From positions 15,885-79,884 of the forward strand of contig DATFRP010000284.1 in the NCBI GenBank assembly GCA_035263125.1: a stretch of DNA of 64,000 bases, read 5' to 3'. Source of the DNA: Gp6-AA40 sp035263125 (lineage in GTDB: Bacteria > Acidobacteriota > Vicinamibacteria > Vicinamibacterales > UBA2999). The translations under genes and the position numbers were made by a program. Under the pieces are notes generated by a model. It ran no database searches, was not told the DNA's origin, and saw nothing but the letters and a program-made list of their open reading frames with translations. Below, piece after piece: positions 42,424 to 50,726 of the stretch (position 1 is the stretch's first letter; each line of letters opens with the position of its first letter).

Positions 42424-42454
42424 TTGACTATATTCTGGACTCCAGAATATAGTC
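42424..42454 (+). promoter_or_regulatory. PadR promoter and operator, module 1
   Basis: A perfect 13-base inverted repeat, GACTATATTCTGG (42426-42438) and CCAGAATATAGTC (42442-42454), with a three-base centre. It covers both promoter hexamers: TTGACT at 42424-42429 and TATAGT at 42448-42453, spaced 18 bases. Transcription would start within a few bases of the ATG at 42464. A repressor bound here would block RNA polymerase directly; PadR proteins bind such palindromes and autoregulate. Because it is symmetric it may also act on the divergent small gene. Confidence 0.8.
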
Positions 42455-42463
42455 CCGTCCGTC

Positions 42464-42808
42464 ATGGAGTCTGCGGGCGCGATCCGCGAAGCCAAGAAAG
42501 GCACCGCCGAGCTCGTCGTCCTCGCGTTTCTCGACGACGAGCCGCGGCACGGCTACGAGCTGACGCAGCTGATCGAGGCGCGATCGGGCGGCGCATTGAC
42601 GTTCAACTTTGCGTCCCTCTACGCGACGCTCTACAAACTGGAAGAGCGCAGGTGGATCCAGGGCCGCTGGGTCGAGAAGGCAGGACAGCGCCGGCGCCGT
42701 TACTACAGGATCACGCCCGAAGGCCGCGCCGTCCTCGCTGCGCAGCGCAAGGAGTGGAGCCAATTCTTCGAGCTCATTCGCGATCTCGCCGGAGTCGAGC
42801 ATGCGTGA
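42464..42808 (+). CDS. PadR family transcriptional regulator, module 1
   Basis: A 114-residue winged-helix regulator. Family features are GTAELVVLAFLDDEPRHGYE, LTFNFASLYATLYKLEERRW and RRRRYYRITPEGRAVLAAQR. The last is the wing plus the dimerisation-helix entry. It has a short PadR C-terminal helix only, so it belongs to the small PadR type. No Shine-Dalgarno precedes the ATG, and the predicted transcript start lies about three bases upstream. Its last eight bases overlap the start of the permease gene, so the two are coupled. Confidence 0.92.
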   Translation: MESAGAIREAKKGTAELVVLAFLDDEPRHGYELTQLIEARSGGALTFNFASLYATLYKLEERRWIQGRWVEKAGQRRRRYYRITPEGRAVLAAQRKEWSQFFELIRDLAGVEHA

Positions 42809-45503
42809 TCGCGACATGCGCGAGTGGCGGTCACTGATTCGCCAGCGTGCGGATCGCGAATGGCGCGAGCTGTCGCCCGACGTCGTCGAGGAACTTGCGT
42901 GTCATCTTGCGGAATTGCATGCCACCGCGCTGGCACGTGGTGCAAGCCAAGCCGAAGCGCGAGCCCGCGCCCTCGATGCGTTGAGCGCCGCCTCCTTCCT
43001 CGAAGTGTCGAAGCGGCCGCGTGCCCGGCACATGCCTACCGGACACGTGCACGACCTCCGGCTTGCCGTACGCCAGCTGCGCGCGTCGCCGCTCGTATCG
43101 GCCGTTGCGATCCTCTCGCTCGCGCTCGGCATCGGCGCCAACACCGCGATCTTCTCCATCGTCAACAGCCTGCTGCTGCGACCGCTGCCCGTTGAAACAC
43201 CACAGCAGCTCGTCACGCTGAGTGAAGGCAGTTGGACCAATCCCATCTGGGAACAGATTCGAGACCGCCACGAGCTCTTCGACAACGCGTGCGCCTGGTC
43301 GGAGACGCGATTCAATCTTGCGTCCGGAGGCGAGACCGAGTTCGTCGACGGCATCTGGGCCAGCGGCAGCGTGTTCGAGACGCTTGGCGTCGACGCGATC
43401 CTGGGCCGCACCTTCACGACTGTCGACGATCGGCGCGGTGGCGGGCCCGACGGACCTGTCGCGGTGATCAGCTACGAATTCTGGCAGCGGCGGTTTGGCG
43501 GCGCGGCCGACGTTGTCGGGCGTACGCTCAAGGTCGAGCGCGTGCCCTTCACTGTGATCGGAGTGACGCCGCCGGATTTCTTTGGGCCGGAGGTTGGACG
43601 CACATTCGACGTCGCCATTCCGATCGGTACTGAACCGATCATCAAGGGTCAAGGGAGCTGGCTCGACGAGCGCTCGACCTGGTGGCTCTCGATCATGGCG
43701 AGGCTGAAGCCGGATCAGTCGCTCGATGCCGCGAACGCCGCTCTGCGCGCGGCGCAGCCGGCGATTCGCGACGCGACCGCGCCCGGCTGGAATAACTACA
43801 TCACCGAGCCGTTCACGCTGGCGCCAGCGGCCACCAACAAGTCGGCGCTGCGTCGTCATTATGAGCGTCCGCTCATTGTCGTACTCTCCATCACGGCGCT
43901 CGTCCTCTTGATTGCCTGCGCCAACATCGCGAACCTGTTGCTCGCGCGCGCCACTGCGCGCCGCCACGAATTCAGCGTGCGTCGCGCGCTCGGGGCATCA
44001 CGTTGGCGCCTCGCACGGCAGTTGGTCGCTGAGAGCACGGTCCTATCGACCGCGGGTGCGGCGGCGGGCATCGTCGTGGCCCGATGGGGTTCTCAGTTTC
44101 TCGTGCGGCAGATCTCAACCACCGACCATCGCGTGTTTTTGGATCTCTCGCTCGACACGCGTGTGCTCGTCTTCACCATCGCTGTGACCATCGCGACCAC
44201 GCTGCTGTTTGGCGTGGTGCCTGCGCTCCGCGTCGCCGCTTCGGAACCGATGGACGCGATCAAGGAACACGGACGCAACCTTGCGGCGCGACGTGGCGGA
44301 CTGTCCGGAAGCCTCGTCGTCGCACAGGTCGCACTCTCACTCGTGCTGGTTGTTGCGGCGTCGCTGTTCACCCGCACCTTCACCTCGCTGACGAATCTCG
44401 ACGCCGGCTTCGATCGCGAGCGCGTGCTCGTCGTCAGCGTCAACGCCGAACGAGCGCAGATCGACCGGTCCGCCCGACTACCCGTCTTCGAGCGCGTACT
44501 CGAGCGCGTGCAACGACTGCCTGGCGTGGTCGAGGCTGGGCTCTCTATGATTACGCCAACCAGCGGACAAGGCTGGAACGGTGACGTCGACGTGTCGAAT
44601 ACGCCGCGGTTGGAGGGACGGCAAGCGCGGACGTTCAGGAATGCGATCACGCCGCGATGGTTTGCGACGCTCGGCATGCGCCTCGTCGCCGGGCGTGCAT
44701 TCACCGACTCCGATCGCAAAGGCGCGCCGCCCGTGGTGATCGTCAATCAGGCATTCGTTCGACGTTTCCTCGACGGACAGGATCCGATCGGTCACACCGT
44801 GCAAAGGAGGGTGATCTTCAATCGCAACCGACCGGACGCAGTACCGCCTCCGGCGCAGGAAATCGTTGGCGTCGTGGCTGATGCGATCTACGACAATCTG
44901 CGCGAACAGGTCCCACCGACGATGTTCGAACCACTCGACCAGAGCGAAATGTCGGTCGTACCGCAACTGGCCCTCACGACGCGGACAGCAGGTTCACCCA
45001 TGGCCGACGTCCGCAGCATCGCGTCCGCGATCCGCGATGTCAATGCGGATTTGGCAATCACGTTCCGACCGCTCGCTGACTACGTCAACGCGAGCGTCGC
45101 GCGGGAACGGATCGTGGCGATGCTGGCAGGTTTCTTCGGCGGCCTGGCGCTCCTGATGGCAAGCCTCGGGCTCTTCGGGCTCACCTCGTACACCGTCGAG
45201 CGGCGTCGTCCCGAGATCGGCATTCGCATGGCGCTCGGGGCCGCACCGGCAGGCGTCATCAGACTTGTGCTGTCAGGTACTGCCGGTCTGGTTGCGGTCG
45301 GGATAATCGTCGGCAGCACGTTGAGTCTCTGGGCAGCGCGATTCGTTGGAGCATTGCTCTATCAGGTCGAGGCGCGCGACCCCCTTACGCTTGTCGGTGC
45401 TGCCGCAGCGCTAGCTGCCACCGCCGCAACCGCTGCTGCCCTGCCTGCATATCGCGCCTCGCGGATCGACCCGTCAACCGTCTTGAGAGAGTCACAGGCG
45501 TAA
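42801..45503 (+). CDS. ADOP-type MacB/FtsX-like ABC permease, module 1
   Basis: A 900-residue permease with two MacB-periplasmic-core plus FtsX units in one chain, typical of acidobacterial duplicated orphan permeases. A soluble N-terminal region (about 85 residues, Glu/Arg/Ala-rich) precedes the first helix, SAVAILSLALGIGANTAIFS. Later helices include LIVVLSITALVLLIACANIA, SLVVAQVALSLVLVVAASLF and FFGGLALLMASLGLFGLTSY. The end, YRASRIDPSTVLRE, is the family C-terminus. No ATPase gene is adjacent. ATG 42801 overlaps the PadR stop. Likely roles are efflux or signalling; the substrate is unknown. Confidence 0.9.
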   Translation: MRDRDMREWRSLIRQRADREWRELSPDVVEELACHLAELHATALARGASQAEARARALDALSAASFLEVSKRPRARHMPTGHVHDLRLAVRQLRASPLVSAVAILSLALGIGANTAIFSIVNSLLLRPLPVETPQQLVTLSEGSWTNPIWEQIRDRHELFDNACAWSETRFNLASGGETEFVDGIWASGSVFETLGVDAILGRTFTTVDDRRGGGPDGPVAVISYEFWQRRFGGAADVVGRTLKVERVPFTVIGVTPPDFFGPEVGRTFDVAIPIGTEPIIKGQGSWLDERSTWWLSIMARLKPDQSLDAANAALRAAQPAIRDATAPGWNNYITEPFTLAPAATNKSALRRHYERPLIVVLSITALVLLIACANIANLLLARATARRHEFSVRRALGASRWRLARQLVAESTVLSTAGAAAGIVVARWGSQFLVRQISTTDHRVFLDLSLDTRVLVFTIAVTIATTLLFGVVPALRVAASEPMDAIKEHGRNLAARRGGLSGSLVVAQVALSLVLVVAASLFTRTFTSLTNLDAGFDRERVLVVSVNAERAQIDRSARLPVFERVLERVQRLPGVVEAGLSMITPTSGQGWNGDVDVSNTPRLEGRQARTFRNAITPRWFATLGMRLVAGRAFTDSDRKGAPPVVIVNQAFVRRFLDGQDPIGHTVQRRVIFNRNRPDAVPPPAQEIVGVVADAIYDNLREQVPPTMFEPLDQSEMSVVPQLALTTRTAGSPMADVRSIASAIRDVNADLAITFRPLADYVNASVARERIVAMLAGFFGGLALLMASLGLFGLTSYTVERRRPEIGIRMALGAAPAGVIRLVLSGTAGLVAVGIIVGSTLSLWAARFVGALLYQVEARDPLTLVGAAAALAATAATAAALPAYRASRIDPSTVLRESQA

Positions 45504-45552
45504 CTCCCTTTCCGTTGTCTACTCTCTCCGGACCAGTCAGACTGTGGGCGGC

Positions 45553-46815
45553 ATGTCGCTGCGATTCCTGAAGCTCGTTCTCGTCAACGTGCTGGTGTTC
45601 ATCGTGCTCGCGGAGGCCGTCGGCCTGTACGCCTGCTACATGGATACGGGCCATTTCCTCTACAGCACTCCACGGCACTATGACGCGATCCCAGAGACGG
45701 CCGCGCACCGGCTCACCGGGGACTCGTTGCATCCGTACTTCGGCCCCCTGCACAAGCCTGGTTTCCGACCGCAGTCGAACAACTTCGGCTTTACCTCGCC
45801 GTACGCGTTCCCCTACGAGAAGCGAAGCGTCGACGAGTTCGTCATCGGCATCTTCGGCGGCTCCGTCGGCGAGCAGTTCTGCCAGCTCGGTGCAGCTCGC
45901 CTCATCGAGGACCTCGGCGCCGATCGCGGGTTCAGCGGCAGACGGCTCGTGCCGCTCTGTTTCAGCCTCGAAGGCTACAAGCAGCCGCAGCAACTGCTCG
46001 TGCTCGCCTATTTCCTCTCGATCGGCCAGCGCTTCGATCTCGTGCTGAACATCGACGGACTGAACGAGGTCGCACTGGCGACGCTCAACAACCAGAGCGG
46101 CCGCGACATCTCGATGCCGAGCCCGCTCCACATCGATCCGCTGGTCGCGCTGATCGATCAATCGACGCTGACGCCGGCGCGGATCGAGTCGCTGGCGACG
46201 ATCAATCACGACAAGGAATCGATGAACCGTCTGGCAGCGCGGATCAATGCGAATCGGAGCGCGATGGTCGATTTCGTGCTGACACGCCTCTATTCGCGCA
46301 CCAAACGCGACTACCAGATCGAGCGTGGCCGGTTCGCCAATCTGCCGGCGAACAGCGTCGACACGTCGATCGTCGAGCTGACGCGGCCGGTGAAGTCGCG
46401 CGACGAGGCGACGCTCTACGAAGACATCGCCGCGAACTGGGCGAATGCATCGGCGAACATGAACGCGATGCTGGCAGCGCGTTCGGTGCCGTATCTCCAC
46501 GTACTGCAGCCCAACCAGTACTTCGGCAGCCGGCGGTTCGGCGAGGGCGAGGCACACATCGCCATCAACGCGGCATCGCTGTTCAAGGTCCCGGTCGAGA
46601 AGGGCTATCCCGTGCTCCTCCGTCAATCGGCTCGGCTCCGTCAGAGCGAGCACTTCGTCGATGCGACCGCCCTGTTCGATCGCGAACCCGCCGCGGTCTA
46701 CAAGGACGATTGCTGCCATTACAACGAGCTTGGCAATCGCCTGCTGGCGGACGCCATCGCGTCGCGCGTACGCGAGCTCGGTCTATACGGTCAGCGTCCG
46801 CAGTCGTCTCAGTAG
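45553..46815 (+). CDS. Membrane-anchored SGNH/GDSL-hydrolase-like protein
   Basis: A 420-residue protein with one N-terminal helix (VLVNVLVFIVLAEAVGLYAC) and a probably extracytoplasmic domain. Block I looks like FVIGIFGGSVGEQFC, where the Ser of GGS is the candidate nucleophile. A later block, LVLNIDGLNEVALA, resembles the GxND region. The C-terminus has DDCCHYNELGNRLLADAI, matching the Asp-x-x-His block V of SGNH enzymes. The substrate is unknown; cell-surface polysaccharide O-acetyl groups are typical. A GTG three codons upstream (45544) is an alternative start. Confidence 0.65.
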   Translation: MSLRFLKLVLVNVLVFIVLAEAVGLYACYMDTGHFLYSTPRHYDAIPETAAHRLTGDSLHPYFGPLHKPGFRPQSNNFGFTSPYAFPYEKRSVDEFVIGIFGGSVGEQFCQLGAARLIEDLGADRGFSGRRLVPLCFSLEGYKQPQQLLVLAYFLSIGQRFDLVLNIDGLNEVALATLNNQSGRDISMPSPLHIDPLVALIDQSTLTPARIESLATINHDKESMNRLAARINANRSAMVDFVLTRLYSRTKRDYQIERGRFANLPANSVDTSIVELTRPVKSRDEATLYEDIAANWANASANMNAMLAARSVPYLHVLQPNQYFGSRRFGEGEAHIAINAASLFKVPVEKGYPVLLRQSARLRQSEHFVDATALFDREPAAVYKDDCCHYNELGNRLLADAIASRVRELGLYGQRPQSSQ

Positions 46816-46820
46816 CGGTC

Positions 46821-46837
46821 GAGTCAAGCCTTGACTC
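46821..46837. repeat. GAGTCAA/TTGACTC palindrome
   Basis: A seven-base perfect inverted repeat with a GCC centre, five bases after the stop of the SGNH-like gene. It could be an operator, a stem at the 3' end of that mRNA, or the first stem of the structured intergenic region up to 47020. Confidence 0.45.
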
Positions 46838-46898
46838 CTCAGCGGCCTCGTGATGTCATGATCGCGTGCGAATCACCTGCCTTTACTCGTCGTTTCAT

Positions 46899-46924
46899 CG
46901 CGTGACCAAGCACATTGGTTCGCG
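46899..46924 (+). repeat. Hairpin in the 46816-47047 intergenic region
   Basis: CGCG pairs with CGCG (46899-46902 and 46921-46924) and ACCAA with TTGGT (46905-46909 and 46915-46919), with a small bulge and a five-base loop. It precedes a strong terminator by about 55 bases and may form part of an untranslated RNA. Confidence 0.4.
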
Positions 46925-46979
46925 ACCAGAGGTGCGCAGGTGAGCTGACGGTCCCTTAACCAAGACCGAAACTGTTCGA

Positions 46980-47020
46980 GGGCCAGCACCTGTCGCTGCA
47001 GGTGCTGGCCCTTTTTCTTT
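46980..47020 (+). terminator. Strong intrinsic terminator
   Basis: A 13-base perfect stem, GGGCCAGCACCTG (46980-46992) with CAGGTGCTGGCCC (46999-47011), six-base loop, followed by TTTTTCTTTT. It lies 165 bases after the stop of the SGNH-like gene and 28 bases before the ABC exporter start. It could end the upstream mRNA, a separate small RNA, or act as an attenuator for the exporter gene. Confidence 0.9.
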
Positions 47021-47022
47021 TG

Positions 47023-47040
47023 ATCCGGCTGAAGCCGGAC
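47023..47040. repeat. GTCCGGCT-type palindrome, copy 2
   Basis: ATCCGGCTGAAGCCGGAC, a seven-base stem with a GA centre. It matches the minus strand of copy 1 (18242-18259) at 17 of 18 positions. It lies directly after the terminator T-run and before the ABC exporter start. Confidence 0.75.
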
Positions 47041-47047
47041 GCTGCGT

Positions 47048-48880
47048 GTGACCATGACAACCGCTATTGACGACGAGCAGCGAGACTCCGGGCGCCTCGG
47101 CCGCGCCCTTGCGCTGGTGCTCGCCCGCTACGGAACGCAGATTCGTCGACGGCCGTGGCTGTCCGCAGCCGCCCTGCTGTTGCCAGCCGTCGGCGACGTG
47201 CTGACAGGCTATGCGCCGCCGCTCGTCGTGGCGCGGATCCTCGGCGCATTCGCGCGCAACGAAGCGCTCTCGCCGGCGACGCTCGTACCCTATGTCCTGA
47301 CGTTTGCGAGTCTGTGGGTAGGAGGCCAGGTCGTCTGGCGTCTGGCAACCGCGGCCATCATCCGCATCGAGGTCCGAGCGATCGAAGCGCTGTACATCGA
47401 GGCGATGGACGAACTGCTCGCCAAGGACCTGGCGTTCTTCCACGACAATTACGCTGGCTCGCTGACCAAGCGCGCGCTCGGATATGCACGACGCTTCGAA
47501 AGCGTGTTCGACGTCCTCACCTTTCAGGTCGCGGCGACAGTGCTTCCCCTCGGCTTCGCGGGCGTCGTGTTGTGGCGCTACTCGCCGTGGCTCGTCGTCC
47601 TCCTGATCGGCATGCTCACGACAACGCTGATGATCGTTGTGCCGCTCATCCGCCGGCGGCGCCGACTCGTCGATGTGCGCGAAACCGCGTCGAATGTGCT
47701 GGCCGGACATGTCGCCGACTCGATCGCCAACGCGGAGGCCGTCCGTGCCTTCGCGCGCGAGGCCGAAGAAGCGCAGATTCATGCGTTCAACGTCACGGAC
47801 CTGGGCGCGAAGACGCAACGGTCATGGGACTACCAGAATCTGCGAATCGACATGGTGGCGGCGCCGATGCTCATCCTCACCAACACGCTCGGCCTCATCG
47901 TGGCGCTGGTCACCAGCGCTGGCACGGGCGCGAGTCTCGAGGCGGTGTTCCTGACGTTCAGTTACTACGCCACCGCGACGCGTGTGATGTGGTCGTTCAA
48001 CCAGATCTACCGCAACCTCGAGAGCTCGCTGACGGAGGCGGCGCAGTTCACCGAACTGCTGCTCGACCCGCCTGCCGTCGTCGATGCCCCCGTTGTCGAC
48101 GCGTTCACACCAGCGGACTTCAGCGTCGAACTGCGACAGGTCAGCTTCCGCTACGCGCCCACGCAGCCGCTGCTCTTCGATCGCTTCTCCCTGCGGATCG
48201 GCGCGGGCGAGAAGGTCGGGCTCGTGGGCCGATCCGGCGGTGGCAAGACCACGTTGACGCGGCTGTTGATGCGATTCGCCGATGTGGAGCGCGGCGAGAT
48301 CCTCGTTGGTGGACAGGCCATCGATCGGGTACCGCAAGCTTCATTGCGCGACGCGATCGCCTACGTGCCACAGGACCCGTCGATGTTCCACCGTAGCGTC
48401 GCCGACAACATCCGTGTCGGCCGGCCGAGTGCAACCGACGCCGACGTGCGGCGCGCCGCGCAGCTGGCACACGCGGCCGAGTTCATCGAGGCGCTCCCCG
48501 CCGGGTACGAGACGCTCGTTGGTGAGCGCGGCGTGAAACTGTCAGGCGGCCAGCGTCAGCGTGTGGCGATTGCACGAGCGATCCTGAGGAACGCACCGAT
48601 GCTGATCCTCGACGAAGCCACCAGCTCGCTCGACTCGGAGAGCGAGGCGCTCATTCAGGACGCGTTGTGGGAGCTCCTCTCCGGACGCACGGCTATCGTA
48701 ATCGCGCATCGCCTATCGACGGTGCGGCGGATGGATCGACTCGTGGTGCTCGATCGGGGTGAGATCGTCGAAGAGGGCACGCACGAGACGCTGGTGGCGA
48801 GCGACGGCATCTACGCGTCGCTCTGGGCGCACCAGTCAGGCGGATTCCTCGCGCTCGATCCCGAAGGGACGACAGTGTGA
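47048..48880 (+). CDS. ABC exporter, fused membrane and ATPase domains
   Basis: A 610-residue half-transporter of the MsbA/multidrug type that should work as a dimer. The six-helix membrane domain spans about residues 35-325, with helices such as AAALLLPAVGDVLTGYAPPL and VVLLIGMLTTTLMIVVPLI. The ATPase has Walker A GLVGRSGGGKTTLTR, Q-loop YVPQDPSMF, signature LSGGQRQRVAIARAIL, Walker B MLILDEATSSLDSE and the switch His in IVIAHRLSTV. The substrate is unknown. The start is GTG 47048 or ATG 47054; neither has a clear Shine-Dalgarno. Confidence 0.92.
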   Translation: MTMTTAIDDEQRDSGRLGRALALVLARYGTQIRRRPWLSAAALLLPAVGDVLTGYAPPLVVARILGAFARNEALSPATLVPYVLTFASLWVGGQVVWRLATAAIIRIEVRAIEALYIEAMDELLAKDLAFFHDNYAGSLTKRALGYARRFESVFDVLTFQVAATVLPLGFAGVVLWRYSPWLVVLLIGMLTTTLMIVVPLIRRRRRLVDVRETASNVLAGHVADSIANAEAVRAFAREAEEAQIHAFNVTDLGAKTQRSWDYQNLRIDMVAAPMLILTNTLGLIVALVTSAGTGASLEAVFLTFSYYATATRVMWSFNQIYRNLESSLTEAAQFTELLLDPPAVVDAPVVDAFTPADFSVELRQVSFRYAPTQPLLFDRFSLRIGAGEKVGLVGRSGGGKTTLTRLLMRFADVERGEILVGGQAIDRVPQASLRDAIAYVPQDPSMFHRSVADNIRVGRPSATDADVRRAAQLAHAAEFIEALPAGYETLVGERGVKLSGGQRQRVAIARAILRNAPMLILDEATSSLDSESEALIQDALWELLSGRTAIVIAHRLSTVRRMDRLVVLDRGEIVEEGTHETLVASDGIYASLWAHQSGGFLALDPEGTTV

Positions 48881-48924
48881 GGCTGCTTGGCCGGCAGCCG
48901 TTGGATCTTCTCGTGAGCGCGAGG

Positions 48925-49293
48925 TCAGAGTCTCAGGGAGGCGATCATCAGGGCGGCCCATCCCGCCAGGAACGCCAATCCACCGAGCGGCGTCACCGCA
49001 CCGAGCACGGTGACGCCGCTGAGCGCCAGCGCATAGAGGCTGCCCGAAAACAGCACAATGCCGGCGGTGAACAGCCACCCTGCAGAGCGAATCAACCAGC
49101 CATCGAGCCTTGCAGCGGCGAGCGCGACGATGAGAATCGCGAGCGCGTGGTACATCTGGTAGCGGACACCGGTCTCGAACACCGTCAGCATCTCGGCTGA
49201 CACTCTCGTACGGAGTCCATGCGCGCCGAACGCGCCTAGCGCAACGCCAACGAACCCGGCCAGCGCACCAACCCAGAGAAACGTGCGATCCAC
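48925..49293 (-). CDS. DUF423 family membrane protein (YgdD-like)
   Basis: A 122-residue protein with four membrane helices. The family signature begins LWVGALAGFVGVALGAFGAH, continues with FETGVRYQMYHALAILIVAL, and includes FSGSLYALALSGV and LGAVTPLGGLAFLAGWAAL. This matches DUF423/YgdD, whose function is unknown. It converges with the ABC exporter gene. Confidence 0.9.
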   Translation of the reverse strand: MDRTFLWVGALAGFVGVALGAFGAHGLRTRVSAEMLTVFETGVRYQMYHALAILIVALAAARLDGWLIRSAGWLFTAGIVLFSGSLYALALSGVTVLGAVTPLGGLAFLAGWAALMIASLRL

Positions 49294-49420
49294 TCGTCTA
49301 CCTGTTCCGGAAGCTTACTACGAGGGCGCGCGCCGACTGACTTCCGTGAAGCGATTCGAAAGACGTGATGTGTCGCATCGACCGACGGGGTCCAGGTAGC
49401 GATCGTCGTAAACTTCAGAC

Positions 49421-50041
49421 ATGTTCGAGCTCTACGATGAGCAGGCACGCAGGACGCTTTTCTTTGCCAGGTACGAAGCAAGCAGGCTGGGCGTCCGCGC
49501 GATCGAAGCCGATCACATCCTCCTCGCGTTGATGCGGGAACCGCGCAGTCACGCAGGGAGACTGCTATTGACGCTCCCTCTGCCACAGATTCGTAAAGAG
49601 CTCGAAAGCAACCGAACCGGGCAGAAGGTAGACACGTCGGTCGAGATCCCGTTCAGCGCCGAAACGAAACGCATTTTTCAACACGCGTGTGACGAGGCCG
49701 ACGGCCTGGCACAGAGTTATATCGGCCCCGAACATCTGCTTCTGGGCCTCTTGCGGGAACGGGAATCTCGGCCCTCCATCATGCTGGCTCGATACGGGAT
49801 GCAGTTAGAAGGCGCGCGTGAACGGATCCGCGAGTCGTATGCCGCCGCTGCCGCGGGGCCGGTTGTAAGATCCGCGGAGCCGGTTCCAAAATCCGCGGTG
49901 CAGGCACAACTCGAACAGATCATCGAGTCCGCAAACCAGCTCCGTCTGTCGCTCTCCAGCGACCCTGAGGCCGTACTCCGGGTCCACATGCTCCTGCTCG
50001 AACTGAAAACTCTGAAGTCTCTTCTCGACGAGCAGCAATGA
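49421..50041 (+). CDS. Clp N-terminal-domain-only protein
   Basis: A 206-residue protein made of the double Clp N-terminal (Clp_N) repeat with no AAA+ module. Repeat one has MFELYDEQARRTLFFARYEA and GVRAIEADHILLALM. Repeat two has RIFQHACDEADGLAQSYIGP and EHLLLGLLRERESRPSIMLA. The tail (residues 140-206) is a helical, Leu/Glu-rich segment. Clp_N domains bind adaptors and substrates of ClpC/ClpA, so it may act as an adaptor, decoy or phospho-protein sensor; that is inference. No Clp genes are nearby. Confidence 0.85.
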   Translation: MFELYDEQARRTLFFARYEASRLGVRAIEADHILLALMREPRSHAGRLLLTLPLPQIRKELESNRTGQKVDTSVEIPFSAETKRIFQHACDEADGLAQSYIGPEHLLLGLLRERESRPSIMLARYGMQLEGARERIRESYAAAAAGPVVRSAEPVPKSAVQAQLEQIIESANQLRLSLSSDPEAVLRVHMLLLELKTLKSLLDEQQ

Positions 50042-50134
50042 ACGACGCGCGTCAGAACGCCTGAAACAGGTGCGCGTAGTGTGGCTACGGAGTACCTCAG
50101 TCGCAAGGCACGTCAGAGTTCAGGAGATGTGGAG

Positions 50135-50692
50135 ATGAGGATGCTAGCCGTCGCGTGTCTGGTAGTGCTCCTTATGAACACCCGTGCTGCGTCGCAGGAG
50201 TTCAAACAGGGCGGGCAGACACGCCCCCTCTCACCGTCAGTAATGGGCACTATCGTCACGCGCGATGAACAGGTCGAATTGGTGGTGTTATGGCGTGATA
50301 GCCCTGGATGGTTCCTCGGGCGCTCATCACAAGAAAGTGCCGGCGGAAATGGTCGGACATTTAACATGTTCGCCGAACACGGGGGCGTTCAACTACGCCT
50401 GTCGTACGATCGCGAGGCTCACCTCGCGCGTGTTGGAGAAGTCGACGTCCCGTTGAGCGGCGGGAAGAACGTGATCTTGGTCGACGGCGTCAGTGCCCGG
50501 GGGCGCAAGCCAACGGTGAATGCCTTCGCCGCGAATCTGAGTACGGCCTCATCGAATCCCGTATTGGCCTCGATTCTCAGCCGATCGCCCGACGTCATTG
50601 CCTTTCTGAAATGTGACGACGCGGATCGGGATCCAAAGTGGCAACCGATGTCGAAGGCTTTCGTGTGCACTGACTTGAACTCAGCGAAATGA
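50135..50692 (+). CDS. Secreted protein of unknown function
   Basis: A 185-residue protein with a signal peptide (MRMLAVACLVVLLMNTRAAS, cleavage near residue 20). ATG 50135 is chosen because AGGAG lies eight bases upstream and the signal peptide then begins immediately. The mature part is beta-rich and ends with Cys-containing segments (FLKCDDADRDPKW and FVCTDLNS) that could form a disulfide. I recognise no family. It follows the Clp-N gene by 93 bases on the same strand. Confidence 0.65.
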   Translation: MRMLAVACLVVLLMNTRAASQEFKQGGQTRPLSPSVMGTIVTRDEQVELVVLWRDSPGWFLGRSSQESAGGNGRTFNMFAEHGGVQLRLSYDREAHLARVGEVDVPLSGGKNVILVDGVSARGRKPTVNAFAANLSTASSNPVLASILSRSPDVIAFLKCDDADRDPKWQPMSKAFVCTDLNSAK

Positions 50693-50726
50693 AATTTCTC
50701 CAGCGGCCGGGACCTCGCAGCGTCGA

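Noticed and set aside
45385..46719. A 444-codon frame opposite the SGNH-like gene
   Set aside because: Antisense to a gene with a membrane anchor and conserved catalytic blocks; its own translation has no features.
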